Source: an uncultured Planococcus sp.
Lineage (GTDB): Bacteria > Bacillota > Bacilli > Bacillales_A > Planococcaceae
NCBI GenBank assembly: GCA_947502505.1
Contig: CANNAE010000003.1
Coordinates: 124,001-188,000, forward strand
Direction: 5' to 3'
DNA: 64,000 nucleotides
Both the position numbers and the translations under genes were made by a program. This document shows positions 54,442 to 63,207 of the stretch, piece after piece. How positions within the stretch are numbered: position 1 is the stretch's first letter; each line of letters starts with the position of its first letter. The notes beneath the pieces were generated by a model. That model ran no database searches. It was not told where the DNA came from and worked only from the letters and a program-made list of their open reading frames with translations.

Positions 54442-55521
54442 ATGAAAATTGGAAGGATGATGAACAACATGGCAATTACTGAAAAAGCATTCGGCCAGAT
54501 CAATGGCCAAGATATCACGCGCTATACATTGACGAATGACAAGGGTTTTCAAGTTTCGTGTCTCGATTACGGCTGCATCATCACGGAAATCCTAGCGCCA
54601 GACCGAGACGGTTTGCTGGAGAATGTTGTGTTGGGTTTCGACACATGGGAAGAGTACGGGAGCAACCCGCATTATTTCGGCGCCGTTGTCGGGCGTTTTG
54701 CCGGCCGTATCCAAGAAGGTGCTTTTACAATAGAAGGAACGGATTATCAGCTCGCCAAGAATTCAGATGGCCAGCATTTGCACGGCGGCCCTGGCGGCTT
54801 TCACTCAGCCGTCTGGAAATCGAAAACGATTGAAACTGAAAATGAGTCGATCATAGAATTTACCCATTTCAGCCCGGACGGAGAAGAAGGGTTTCCTGGA
54901 AATCTAACGATGAGGGTCCGTTACATAGTGAAAAACGATGACAATCAATTGGTGATTTCCTATTCCGCGAACTCCGACAAGACGACCTTGCTGAATGTCA
55001 CCAACCATTCCTATTTCAATTTGAGCGGAGATTTCAAGCGGGCGATTCTGGACCATCAACTGACCATACCAAGCAGCCAGTACGCTGACTTAAATGGCGA
55101 CATGCTGCCGACGGGTATACTCGTGGCGGCAGACGAAGATTCGCTGTTTGATTTCCGCAAAGGCAGAACCATCCGCGAAGGGATAGACTCGCAGCATCCG
55201 CAAATCGAACTGGTCGGCGGCGGCTACGACCATCCATTCCTACTGGATAAAGAAGCCCAGCCTGTGATCAAGCTCAAAGACGAGGAAAGCGGTCGCGGCT
55301 TGGAAGTCGAAACGACAGAACCAGCAGTCGTCTTGTACACCGCCAACCATATCGGCGGCCCGTATTCATTCAAAGGCGTGGCGGCTCAAAATCAGCTCGG
55401 GCTATGCCTCGAAACGCAAGGCATGCCGGATTCCATCCATCATCCGCATTTCCCCTCTGCGATATTGAAGGCAGGAGAAGCATTTGAATCGCGGACGGTT
55501 TACCGGTTTACATCGTGCTAG
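54442..55521 (+). CDS. galM: Aldose 1-epimerase (galactose mutarotase)
   Basis: A cytoplasmic enzyme of up to 359 residues interconverting beta- and alpha-D-galactose, feeding galactokinase. It has VVGRFAGRIQEG, HLHGGPGGFHSAVWK, NVTNHSYFNLSGD with the catalytic His and LGLCLETQGMPDSIHHP with the catalytic Glu. Start is uncertain: ATG 54442 follows TTGAGGTGAT closely, whereas ATG 54469 (AITEKAFG) lies 11 bases behind GGAAGGA. It is 24 bases behind the ROK gene on the same strand. Confidence 0.93.
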   Translation: MKIGRMMNNMAITEKAFGQINGQDITRYTLTNDKGFQVSCLDYGCIITEILAPDRDGLLENVVLGFDTWEEYGSNPHYFGAVVGRFAGRIQEGAFTIEGTDYQLAKNSDGQHLHGGPGGFHSAVWKSKTIETENESIIEFTHFSPDGEEGFPGNLTMRVRYIVKNDDNQLVISYSANSDKTTLLNVTNHSYFNLSGDFKRAILDHQLTIPSSQYADLNGDMLPTGILVAADEDSLFDFRKGRTIREGIDSQHPQIELVGGGYDHPFLLDKEAQPVIKLKDEESGRGLEVETTEPAVVLYTANHIGGPYSFKGVAAQNQLGLCLETQGMPDSIHHPHFPSAILKAGEAFESRTVYRFTSC

Positions 55522-55563
55522 AGGGAATATTTGATTGTGCGGCATAATAATAAACGAGACCAG

Positions 55564-55595
55564 GCAAGCGCTAATTTTAGCGCTTGCTTTTTTTT
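55564..55595 (+). terminator. Terminator of galM
   Basis: GCAAGCGCTA and TAGCGCTTGC form a 10-bp stem around ATTT and are followed by eight or more T. Confidence 0.94.
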
Positions 55596-55601
55596 GCTTT
55601 C

Positions 55602-55687
55602 GTCCCTGTGCACCACACAATTCGAACGGCATAACCCGCGCCAACAGTGAAAGGCATTCCGAAAAAGTCCCTGTGCAGCACACAATT
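55602..55687 (+). repeat. Paired 21-bp repeat element 15 (65-bp class), right bracket of the galactoside locus
   Basis: Direct arms at 55602-55622 (triplet ACC) and 55667-55687 (AGC), 65 bp apart. Only 6 of 86 bases differ from element 14 at 34628, including a shared, otherwise unique spacer. It starts 7 bases after the galM terminator. Confidence 0.93.
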
Positions 55688-55947
55688 TAACGCGTAAGCA
55701 GAATAATTTCGATACCCTCTCTTTAACATCTATTTCCAATAATATAAAGTGTATATCCTTTTTAAGGTATTAGTAACTATTATTTCAATAAAATAATTCC
55801 GAAATTTTCAATAAATTGGGTCCTAATAGCATGTATATTTCGTTATAATCATGATAAAATAACTACGAAAAACTTTTATGTCCTACAGGTTCTTCAAAGT
55901 TATTGGAAATTTTAAGGTATCAATAGATTAAAAGAGGGGGATTGGCG
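55688..55947 (+). promoter_or_regulatory. AT-rich leader/promoter region
   Basis: 260 very AT-rich bases ahead of the exported-protein gene. TATAAT at 55844-55849 is a likely -10, without a good -35 at 17 bases. AGAGGGGG near the end is the ribosome site. Nothing else is seen. Confidence 0.45.
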
Positions 55948-56844
55948 ATGAATCATGTTAAAAAAGTGATAATTTATACTTTGATTACTATTATGGCGTT
56001 AACCGGCGCAAGCAGCGGTGCTTCGGCATATGGGGCCACGGCGGTGAACCCATCACAAACTTACGAGGCTCAAGCGCAACAGGAAGCAAAGTATTCGAAA
56101 AAAGTGATGAGTGCAGTTAGTGAAACATTGGGAATGGATGCTCACTCCTACGAAGCGAAAGCTGTTATCAACCAGCTGCCGCAAATTAAAGTATGGGAAT
56201 ATTACCTGGCGTCGTTTGGCAAAAAGGTGAAGGGGCCTGAGGTTAGGCGTGCAGTTGAGGAAGTTTTTGATATCGACTTAGACCTTGTATCAAACAATGA
56301 CTACGGCAGTAAGTTAGCGATTTATCCGGCGCCTATTATGGAAAGTGTGCGCGCCTCATTAAAACAAGACCCCGCTTCAACGGCAAAAGACGGGCTCATC
56401 ATGAATATGACGAAAAATGAAGTCATGGACCGTTATATCAAACAGTCAAACTATGCACTTGCCGGCGGACAGTTGAGCCTATTGGTCAATCAAATCTTCG
56501 GTGTTAATTTAGTGGGTATTTCGGGTTTGGAAGGCAAGCAGCTCGCCATCAGTTCTAAAGGGCAGTGGATTGTAAAGAGTGAACGGGATTTGATCCTTTT
56601 GGAATCGAGCTTGGATGATGTAGATGTGGCCATCTATGCAGGTGCCTATTTTGAAGAAGTGTCTGCTACCAAAGCTTTGCCAGAAGAATTGATTGTAAAA
56701 TTGACCGCACTCGGTTTTATCTATCAAGAGGAAAGCAACCGCCTTTATTACCGGAATCCGACAGGCGAATCCGTGCCGGACGCTTTTAAAGGGCAAGTTA
56801 TCGGCATCTTGTTAGGATTTATTGCGGGTGTATCACCTCGTTAA
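55948..56844 (+). CDS. Exported protein of unknown function with an internal duplication
   Basis: A 298-residue protein I do not recognise. Residues 1-28 are a signal peptide (VKKVIIYTLITIMALTGASSGASA). No lipobox is present. The mature part seems to contain two related halves: VEEVFDIDLDLVSNNDYGSKLAIYPA in the first and VNQIFGVNLVGISGLEGKQLAISSK in the second, each preceded by a helix and a G-rich turn. The end FKGQVIGILLGFIAGVSPR is mildly hydrophobic. ATG 55948 follows AGAGGGGG by 7 bases. It stands alone before the c-di-GMP gene. An extracellular or wall-associated role is inferred only from the signal. Confidence 0.75.
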   Translation: MNHVKKVIIYTLITIMALTGASSGASAYGATAVNPSQTYEAQAQQEAKYSKKVMSAVSETLGMDAHSYEAKAVINQLPQIKVWEYYLASFGKKVKGPEVRRAVEEVFDIDLDLVSNNDYGSKLAIYPAPIMESVRASLKQDPASTAKDGLIMNMTKNEVMDRYIKQSNYALAGGQLSLLVNQIFGVNLVGISGLEGKQLAISSKGQWIVKSERDLILLESSLDDVDVAIYAGAYFEEVSATKALPEELIVKLTALGFIYQEESNRLYYRNPTGESVPDAFKGQVIGILLGFIAGVSPR

Positions 56845-56863
56845 TGACTTTTAACCTATTTGA

Positions 56864-56908
56864 ACCCTCTGCATTTGCTGTAATGGCAAAGGCGGGGGTT
56901 TTTTTGTT
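56864..56908 (+). terminator. Rho-independent terminator
   Basis: AACCCTCTGC with TTTGC pairs with GGCAAAGGCGGGGGTT and is followed by seven T. Confidence 0.82.
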
Positions 56909-57193
56909 TAGCCATCTCTATGAAGAAATATCATAAGTTCTGGAATATTTGCGATCAATTTTACGTAGCGAACAGGTTAATGTTGTTAAAACATATAAAA
57001 ACAAGGGATATAAAAGAGCTTTTGTTATTGAATGGTGAAATAAAAGGTAAAAATGACTATTTTAGATAGTGGTTTTTGAGGTAATATAGTAGTAATCTGT
57101 GCCTGCTTAAATGAAACGCACAAAAATATTGAAAATTAAAAGCTCTTGTTTGTTTTATGTGCTGGAGCAATGAGCCAGTTATCGGAGGTTGGT
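56909..57193 (+). promoter_or_regulatory. AT-rich upstream region of the c-di-GMP gene
   Basis: 285 bases without a gene. TAATATAGTAGTAAT near 57082 contains -10-like sequences, and CGGAGGTTGG near the end is the ribosome site. No repeat arm or hairpin stands out. Confidence 0.4.
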
Positions 57194-59992
57194 ATGATGG
57201 AACAAAATCAAACAAGGTATTCGCGCTTAGCCCACATCACGAAATTGATCAACACTAACTTGGAGTTGCGCCCGTTGCTGGAACAAGTTGTCACGGCAAT
57301 TTCGGAAGAAGTAATGCGCTGTGATTCTGTCGGCATTTATTTGCCGCAAGAAGATGGTAAATTCCGGGGGTATGTAGGGAAACCTGAAGTCATCAATGGC
57401 ATGACGCTCGACATGCACGTAGTGGATACAGATTATGATTTATTGGCAAAAGAGGTAATCGAAACGCAACAAACTATTTATATCCCAGATACCGCAACTG
57501 ACGGGCGTCCGGATCCACGGGCTGTCGCGGGATTTGGCATCAAGTCTTTGCTGGCGCTCCCGATTTCTTACGAGGGCGAATTGTTTGGGTTGGTATTCTT
57601 ATTTGACTACGGGATTCCGATGGATTTGTCTGCAGATGAAATCCAGACAGTGGAAGCGTATGTCAATATGGCTGGGGTAGCTATCAGGAATGTCAAAAAC
57701 CTGCAGCGCAAAGAAAGCTTGTTGGCTGAAAAGCAGATGCTCTTGGAGTTAACGCGAGATCTATCGATGAGTTCGTCCATGCCTGAAGTGCTGGAGATTT
57801 GCCTTCATTACACAGGAAAAGTATTGAATAATGACAATATCGGAGTCCATTTGCTGGATCCGGTGGCCGGCGCGAAACTGAAACCATCCCATTTAAGTGC
57901 CAAGAGCGAATGGACTGAAAAGGATTGGTTGGAAAAGCATGAAGAAATAAAATTCGATCCGTCGACCGACCTGACTTTTGAAACAGTCATGAAAACCAAA
58001 AAGCCTTTATATATTTTGGATGTGGAACAAGACAGCCGCGTGAATCAAGACGTGTGCAAACTGTTCGGCATTCAAAGAATGCTGTTTCTTCCTTTTGTCA
58101 CGATGGGCGAGATGCTTGGGGCCATGGTGCTGGTAAGCTTCGATAAATCGGAGCCGGTTTTCAGTGAATCCGATATCCATCTGGCCCAATCAATTGCGGA
58201 AGCAACGGCATCGATCCTATCGAATTTATTGTTTATGGAAAAGCAGGAAATGATCATCCATGAGAGAACTTCAGAAATACGCGTGAAAAATGACGAATTG
58301 CAAAAGGCCATCAGCCAATTGAAGAACTTGGGGCGTGAAAACGAACTGGTCTTGAGTTCTGTGGAAGATGGAATTTTCGGCCTTGATTTGGCAGGGGAAA
58401 TCACTTTTTGCAATCGTGCAGCAGAAGCGGCATTGGGGTATGCCAAGGGTGAGTTAATTGGGCATTACTATAGCGTCATATTGAATGAAGACAATAAGTC
58501 AACGACGGCATCGTTTTCGGTGAACCAGGATTTGAAATTCCAGAAAAAGAATGGGGTCGAGTTTTCAGTCGAATATGTGGTGTCTGCTGTAAAAGAAGAC
58601 GGTAAGATGATTGGGGAAGTCGTTACCTTCCGCGATATTACGAAGAGAAAGCAACTGGAGAAGGAAATTACCCATCTTGCTTACTATGATCATCTGACAG
58701 ACTTGCCGAACCGCGCTTTACTGGAATATTTTTTGAAACAGGAAATTGAAAAAGCGAAATTGGCCGGCCAGAAACTGGCGGTGCTGTACTTGGATTTGGA
58801 CCGTTTCAAAATCATCAATGACAGCCTTGGCCATAGTTATGGCGATATTCTATTGAAGAAAGTCGCGGACCGGATCAGCCAATACATGCCTGATCATGCA
58901 TTTGTCTCAAGACAGGGCGGAGATGAATTCACCGTCGTGCTGCCAGGGTTCGACAGTCTTGTCGAATTAATGGATTTGGTGGATTGCCTGGTGGATTCGT
59001 TTGCGGATCCTTTCATCTTAAAAGGAAATGAAGTGCATATCAAAGCGAGTATCGGCATTAGCGTATTCCCAGAAGATGGAGAATCGGCAGAAGTGTTGAT
59101 CAAAAATGCCGATGCCGCGATGTACAAGTCGAAAGAGAAATCCGGAACGTATTACCATTTCTTCAGAAGCGATATGAATACGAGAAACCTGGACAGCATC
59201 TTTTTAGAGAATGCCTTGTATAAAGCCTTGGAAAATAACGAACTGCTCTTGCATTTCCAGCCGCAGATCGACTGCCGCAACGAGCGCATGATCGGCGCCG
59301 AAGCATTGATCCGGTGGAATCACCCAACGCAAGGCATGATCTCCCCAGTGGAGTTCATCCCGACTGCAGAAGCTACGGGGTTGATTGTGCCCATCGGAAA
59401 ATGGGTACTGGAAAGCGCCTGTGCCCAATTAAAGAAATGGCATGACGAAGGCCGAACGGAGCTATCGGTATCGGTTAATTTATCCGGCAGGCAATTTGAA
59501 GAGGACGATTTGGTCCCGATGATCGAAGGGGTGCTGAAGCAGACAGGAGTAAACCCGGAATGCCTGCACATTGAGTTGACCGAGAACCAGATTTTCCGGA
59601 ATACCCATATGACACTCGATAAAATGAGAGAGCTCAAAATGCTGGGCATCAAAATAGCCTTGGATGATTTCGGTACGGGGTATTCGTCACTAGGATATTT
59701 GAAGAACTTTCCGATCGATACCTTGAAAATAGACAGATCCTTCATGGTCGATATTTTAACCGATAAAAATAATGCGGCCATTACGAGTACGATCATCACG
59801 CTTGCGCAAAACCTGGATTTGGATGTCATCGCAGAAGGCGTCGAGACCAAGGAACAATTGGCGTTTTTGACGGCCAAAGATTGCTTTTACATTCAAGGGT
59901 ATTATTACAGCAAACCCTTGGGCGTGGAGAAATTGGCCGACTACATCGACCGGATTGCGCCTATTCCATCTAGCGATTCCCGCCGTTCGTGA
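57194..59992 (+). CDS. Cyclic-di-GMP signalling protein: GAF-GAF-PAS-GGDEF-EAL
   Basis: A 932-residue cytoplasmic protein with no membrane segment. Two GAF domains (about 20-165, 195-350), a PAS domain (about 385-490, [29 protein letters not shown]), GGDEF at about residue 575 ([13 protein letters not shown]) and an EAL domain with AEALIRW near 703, [23 protein letters not shown] and AEGVETKEQ. Both catalytic sites look intact. The RxxD product-inhibition site usually before GGDEF is not visible. It may make or degrade c-di-GMP under control of ligands bound by the GAF/PAS parts. ATG 57194 or 57197 follows CGGAGG. Confidence 0.92.
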   Translation: MMEQNQTRYSRLAHITKLINTNLELRPLLEQVVTAISEEVMRCDSVGIYLPQEDGKFRGYVGKPEVINGMTLDMHVVDTDYDLLAKEVIETQQTIYIPDTATDGRPDPRAVAGFGIKSLLALPISYEGELFGLVFLFDYGIPMDLSADEIQTVEAYVNMAGVAIRNVKNLQRKESLLAEKQMLLELTRDLSMSSSMPEVLEICLHYTGKVLNNDNIGVHLLDPVAGAKLKPSHLSAKSEWTEKDWLEKHEEIKFDPSTDLTFETVMKTKKPLYILDVEQDSRVNQDVCKLFGIQRMLFLPFVTMGEMLGAMVLVSFDKSEPVFSESDIHLAQSIAEATASILSNLLFMEKQEMIIHERTSEIRVKNDELQKAISQLKNLGRENELVLSSVEDGIFGLDLAGEITFCNRAAEAALGYAKGELIGHYYSVILNEDNKSTTASFSVNQDLKFQKKNGVEFSVEYVVSAVKEDGKMIGEVVTFRDITKRKQLEKEITHLAYYDHLTDLPNRALLEYFLKQEIEKAKLAGQKLAVLYLDLDRFKIINDSLGHSYGDILLKKVADRISQYMPDHAFVSRQGGDEFTVVLPGFDSLVELMDLVDCLVDSFADPFILKGNEVHIKASIGISVFPEDGESAEVLIKNADAAMYKSKEKSGTYYHFFRSDMNTRNLDSIFLENALYKALENNELLLHFQPQIDCRNERMIGAEALIRWNHPTQGMISPVEFIPTAEATGLIVPIGKWVLESACAQLKKWHDEGRTELSVSVNLSGRQFEEDDLVPMIEGVLKQTGVNPECLHIELTENQIFRNTHMTLDKMRELKMLGIKIALDDFGTGYSSLGYLKNFPIDTLKIDRSFMVDILTDKNNAAITSTIITLAQNLDLDVIAEGVETKEQLAFLTAKDCFYIQGYYYSKPLGVEKLADYIDRIAPIPSSDSRRS

Positions 59993-60046
59993 ACCAACCT
60001 GAACAGATCCGATCGTGCAGTTATTCATTGCATCTAGCCAATACCA

Positions 60047-60080
60047 AAAAAGCCCTTGCGCATTATGCGCAAGGGCTTTT
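60047..60080. terminator. Bidirectional terminator
   Basis: AAAAGCCCTTGCGCA pairs with TGCGCAAGGGCTTTT around TTA. It serves the two convergent genes. Confidence 0.93.
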
Positions 60081-60100
60081 GATACGGGGCAAAATTGAAA

Positions 60101-60694
60101 TTAGTAAGGCTTCTGGCTGGCGATGGTCAAAAACAACCCGCCGTAATAGGAGTCGACTTTGAGAATCTCGAGCGGCGACCGGTTCACCAAACCGAGTGTA
60201 TCGCGGTCCAGATGACAGCCGTCGCAGATCTTTTTCCAGACAGGCGTCAAGGATTGCTGGGTTTTGCCCATGAGCGGCTGGTCCATTTTGACATGCTCGA
60301 ACATCAAAATCTTGGCACCGGGTTTACTGACGCGATAGATTTCCTCGAGTGCTTTTACCGGGTCTGGTATCGTGCAGAATACCAAAGTCGCAACGACCGT
60401 ATCAAAGCAATTATCGGCAAAGGGCAGTTTTTCGGCGACGGCCTCGTAAGTGCGGATCGGCGTCTTTGATTTTCGGATGCGCTTGCCGGCTTGTTTGCTC
60501 ATGTCGGGGTTCGGTTCGATGGCATCGACCTGCTCCGCCTGTTGATAATAGCGGAAGTTCGCGCCGGTGCCGAAGCCAATCTCGAGCACATGCCCTTGTG
60601 CTTGCTGAACGAGATTTTTGCGTATCTTCTCAAAGCGGGTTTTCTCCAAGGGCTTCATGGCGGTGTCGTATATATGGGGCAGAAATCCAGCCAT
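60101..60694 (-). CDS. Class I SAM-dependent methyltransferase
   Basis: A 197-residue cytoplasmic methyltransferase. VLEIGFGTGANFRYY is motif I (SAM binding), VDAIEPNPDMSKQAG follows as the acidic ribose-binding loop, and LPFADNCFDTVVATLVFCTIPDPVKALEEIYRV is motif II. This resembles UbiE/phospholipid or small-molecule methyltransferases. Substrate unknown. AAAGGAG lies 9 bases before ATG 60694; ATG 60703 overlaps the site. It is divergent from crtP, which does not establish a carotenoid role. Confidence 0.87.
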   Translation of the reverse strand: MAGFLPHIYDTAMKPLEKTRFEKIRKNLVQQAQGHVLEIGFGTGANFRYYQQAEQVDAIEPNPDMSKQAGKRIRKSKTPIRTYEAVAEKLPFADNCFDTVVATLVFCTIPDPVKALEEIYRVSKPGAKILMFEHVKMDQPLMGKTQQSLTPVWKKICDGCHLDRDTLGLVNRSPLEILKVDSYYGGLFLTIASQKPY

Positions 60695-60926
60695 TGTGAT
60701 CATCTCCTTTCTTGCTGGATGGCGTCTTTCTATACCATTCCCTTTTCCCTTTCGATCTCCTGTTTATTCACGGAATGAACAATTATACAAAAACTATACA
60801 ATAAGCGTTTTTAAGCTTATTATGAAGGGAATAACAAGGACAATGGCGGGAGCGCGAAGAAAGCTCTACAGAACCATTTTCGTATGGATCAGGATACATA
60901 TCTAAGAAAAAAGGGGCGGTACATAT

Positions 60927-62432
60927 ATGGGGAAGGCGAAAAAATCCGTAATCGTGATCGGTGGCGGGCTGGGTGGCTTGTCGGCAGCGATTTCACTGCA
61001 GCAACAAGGCTATGAGGTAGCGCTATATGAAAAGAATGACCATATCGGCGGAAAAGTGAACCGCCTGGAGCGGGACGGTTTCGGCTTTGACTTGGGCCCG
61101 TCGATTTTGACGATGCCGCATATTTTCGACCGCCTGTTCAAAGGCAGCGGGAAGAACATGGCGGATTATGTGCCGATGCAGCGCTTGGAACGCGAGTGGC
61201 GCTCGTTTTTCCCGGATAGCACGGTCATCGATTTGTACCACGACCTTCATTTGATGGAGCGGGCAAATCCGGCTTTGTCGAAAAAAGATATGAAAGAGTA
61301 TTACGCATTGCTCAAGTACGCGAAGAAAATTTACGAGACGACTGAACGCAGCTATTTGAAAGAAGGCTTCGAGTCGCCAAAAGAAGCGGTCGCACAAAAC
61401 GGCATCCTCGCGACCTTAACCGGCTTCGATTTGACCTCGACGATGTACAGCGCGATCTCCAAACGCATCAGCAATCCGCATTTGCGCGATATGCTGTCGT
61501 ATTACGTGAAATACGTGGGGTCTTCGCCTTATAGCGCGCCTGCCGTCCTCAATATGATGATTTACATGCAGCATGCGCAAGGCTGCTGGTATGTACCGGG
61601 CGGCATGCACAATTTGGCAGGCGGCATGGAAAAGCTCGCCCGTGAAATCGGCGTAGACATCCATACCGGCATGGGCGTCATCCGTGCTTTAACGAGTGCT
61701 GAAGGCCAAATCACGGGCATTGAACTTGAAGACGGCACGTTCCGCTCGGCTGATTATTATGTGTCGAATATGGAAGTCATCCCGTTCTACCGAAAAATGG
61801 TCAAGGCAGAGCACGGGTTTGTCGAGGGGCTCGAGAAGAAATACGAACCTGCAAGTTCCGGCCTCGTCTTGCATCTCGGCGTCAAGAAGACCTATCCGCA
61901 ATTGAACCACCATAATTTCTTCTTCTCGGATAATTTGAAAGAACAGATGGATAAAGTGTTCAAGCGCCACGAGCTGCCGGACGACCCAACAATCTACCTC
62001 GTCAATGTCAATAAGACCGACCCGACGCAGGCGCCGGAAGGGCATGAGAATATCAAGATCCTGCCACATATCCCGTATATCCAAGACAACCCATTCACCC
62101 CGGAACAATACCGGGAATTCGAAGAGCGCGTCATCGATAAGCTCGAACGCATGGGGCTTGAAGGTTTGCGCGAAAACATCGTGGTGCGCGATGTCTGGAC
62201 GCCTCACGACATTGAGCGTATTTACGGTTCGGACCGCGGCGCGATTTACGGCACGGTATCCGATAAGAATCAAAATGGCGGTTTCAAACACAAAAAGCAA
62301 AGCGAGCTGTACGACAATCTCTATTTTGTCGGCGGCACCGTCAATCCAGGCGGCGGCATGCCGATGGTGACATTGAGCGGCCAGCAAGTGAGCGATAAAA
62401 TCGTTAAGCGGGATAAAGAAGAACGCTTGTAG
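60927..62432 (+). CDS. crtP: 4,4'-diaponeurosporene oxygenase-like carotenoid enzyme (CrtP/CrtNb)
   Basis: A 501-residue FAD-dependent enzyme. The N terminus VIVIGGGLGGLSAAISLQQ is the dinucleotide fold. Long stretches resemble staphylococcal CrtP rather than the desaturase CrtN: DLGPSILTMPHIFDRLF, WRSFFPDSTVIDLY, YYVKYVGSSPYSAPAVL, SNMEVIPFYRKM, LPHIPYIQDNPFTPEQY and VGGTVNPGGGMPMVTLSG. It should oxidise the terminal methyl group of a C30 carotene to an aldehyde, at the membrane. The usual partners crtM, crtN and crtQ are not here. GGGGCGGTACATAT precedes ATG. Confidence 0.88.
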   Translation: MGKAKKSVIVIGGGLGGLSAAISLQQQGYEVALYEKNDHIGGKVNRLERDGFGFDLGPSILTMPHIFDRLFKGSGKNMADYVPMQRLEREWRSFFPDSTVIDLYHDLHLMERANPALSKKDMKEYYALLKYAKKIYETTERSYLKEGFESPKEAVAQNGILATLTGFDLTSTMYSAISKRISNPHLRDMLSYYVKYVGSSPYSAPAVLNMMIYMQHAQGCWYVPGGMHNLAGGMEKLAREIGVDIHTGMGVIRALTSAEGQITGIELEDGTFRSADYYVSNMEVIPFYRKMVKAEHGFVEGLEKKYEPASSGLVLHLGVKKTYPQLNHHNFFFSDNLKEQMDKVFKRHELPDDPTIYLVNVNKTDPTQAPEGHENIKILPHIPYIQDNPFTPEQYREFEERVIDKLERMGLEGLRENIVVRDVWTPHDIERIYGSDRGAIYGTVSDKNQNGGFKHKKQSELYDNLYFVGGTVNPGGGMPMVTLSGQQVSDKIVKRDKEERL

Positions 62433-62476
62433 GCAAGGAATGGCATGGCAAAATGCCAAAACCTAATAGACTATCG

Positions 62477-62803
62477 AAAAGGGGCTGTCCCATAAGTCCC
62501 TAAAATAAAACAGATGGAGAAAAAGAAATTCTTTTTCTCCATCTGTTTTTCATTTATCGGTGAGGCCCCTGAAAGTAGCCGGCTGATGGGAATGGAGACG
62601 GCGACTCCAGCGGGAGCAGTGACTGAGCTAAGCGAAGGAGCGACGCGAGCCGAAGACCCTGGACTGAGCGAAGCGAGGGAAGCGGCTAAGGCCATGCCCG
62701 CGGAAAGCGTCCGTCGAAATGGACATCAGCCCGTTCTTTAGAAGACGAAAAGGGACTGCCCCAAAAAGTCACTTTTCGTGACCTTTTGGGACAGCCCCTT
62801 TTT
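62477..62803. mobile_element. MITE-like element with IS1182-like ends
   Basis: AAAAGGGGCTGTCCC at 62477 and its complement GGGACAGCCCCTTTT ending at 62802 are terminal inverted repeats. TATCG flanks both sides (62472-62476, 62804-62808), a possible 5-bp target duplication. Hairpins sit at both ends (62507-62549; 62748-62803). The core carries GACTCCAGCGGGAGC and GCCCGCGGAAAGCGTCC, the Bacillales GC-structured repeat pattern. There is no transposase. The resemblance to IS1182 ends is from memory. Confidence 0.7.
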
Positions 62804-62916
62804 TATCGTCAGCCAATACTCCACTAAGCGGTTATTAATTAAAAAGAATCCACTCAACAGCTGAAGGCTTACTGGCCACTCGTCAAAACACGGGTGAAAT
62901 TGAATCGCCAATCGTG

Positions 62917-63207
62917 TATAATTGATAGCCGGTCCGAAAAACCGACGAAATAGTCTGGGAAATGTACAGCTCCCATTTGCGAATGTGCCTCTTACGCAAA
63001 AGACCTATAGCATGAAAAAGCGATGGAACGGGTGTCTACATTTAAGGAATGGCGGGCAGAGGATTTGGGCGCGAAACTTGGCAACGGCCAGTTTCAGGAG
63101 TGATAGTGAAGGCCCACTCACACAAGAGGCAGCCTGAATCGGCTTTTCGAGAGCCTGCCCCTAAGGTAGACCCGACGTTAAAACAACAAGACAGGAGCTA
63201 TTTTTGG
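62917..63207 (+). ncRNA. Long structured leader RNA of the BCCT gene (candidate riboswitch)
   Basis: A -10 TATAAT (62917-62922) would start an RNA near 62929. CGGT/ACCG forms a first hairpin (62930-62944). ATAGTCT (62950-62956) pairs with AGACCTAT (63001-63008, one bulge), enclosing two hairpins, GGGA/TCCC (62957-62974) and TTTGCG/CGCAAA (62976-63000): a compact three-way junction. A second domain closed by GGGCA/TGCCC (63054-63058, 63156-63160) holds hairpins at 63073-63095, 63098-63119 and 63141-63155. It matches no riboswitch class I can recall. The ribosome site CAGGAG at 63192 follows. No terminator run is seen, so control of translation is more likely. Confidence 0.6.

Noticed and set aside
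53283..54518. Long minus-strand frame opposite the ROK gene (411 codons)
   Set aside because: It is the antisense shadow of a well-supported ROK protein. Its translation is Ser/Pro-rich with no domain and no ribosome site.
63023..63103. 26-codon frame in the BCCT leader (starting MERVSTFKEWRAEDLG)
   Set aside because: No ribosome site. The sequence is better explained by the paired helices it overlaps. A leader peptide is not fully excluded.
62922..63137. 71-codon frame across the BCCT leader
   Set aside because: Starts inside the -10 region, lacks a ribosome site and runs through the predicted RNA structure.
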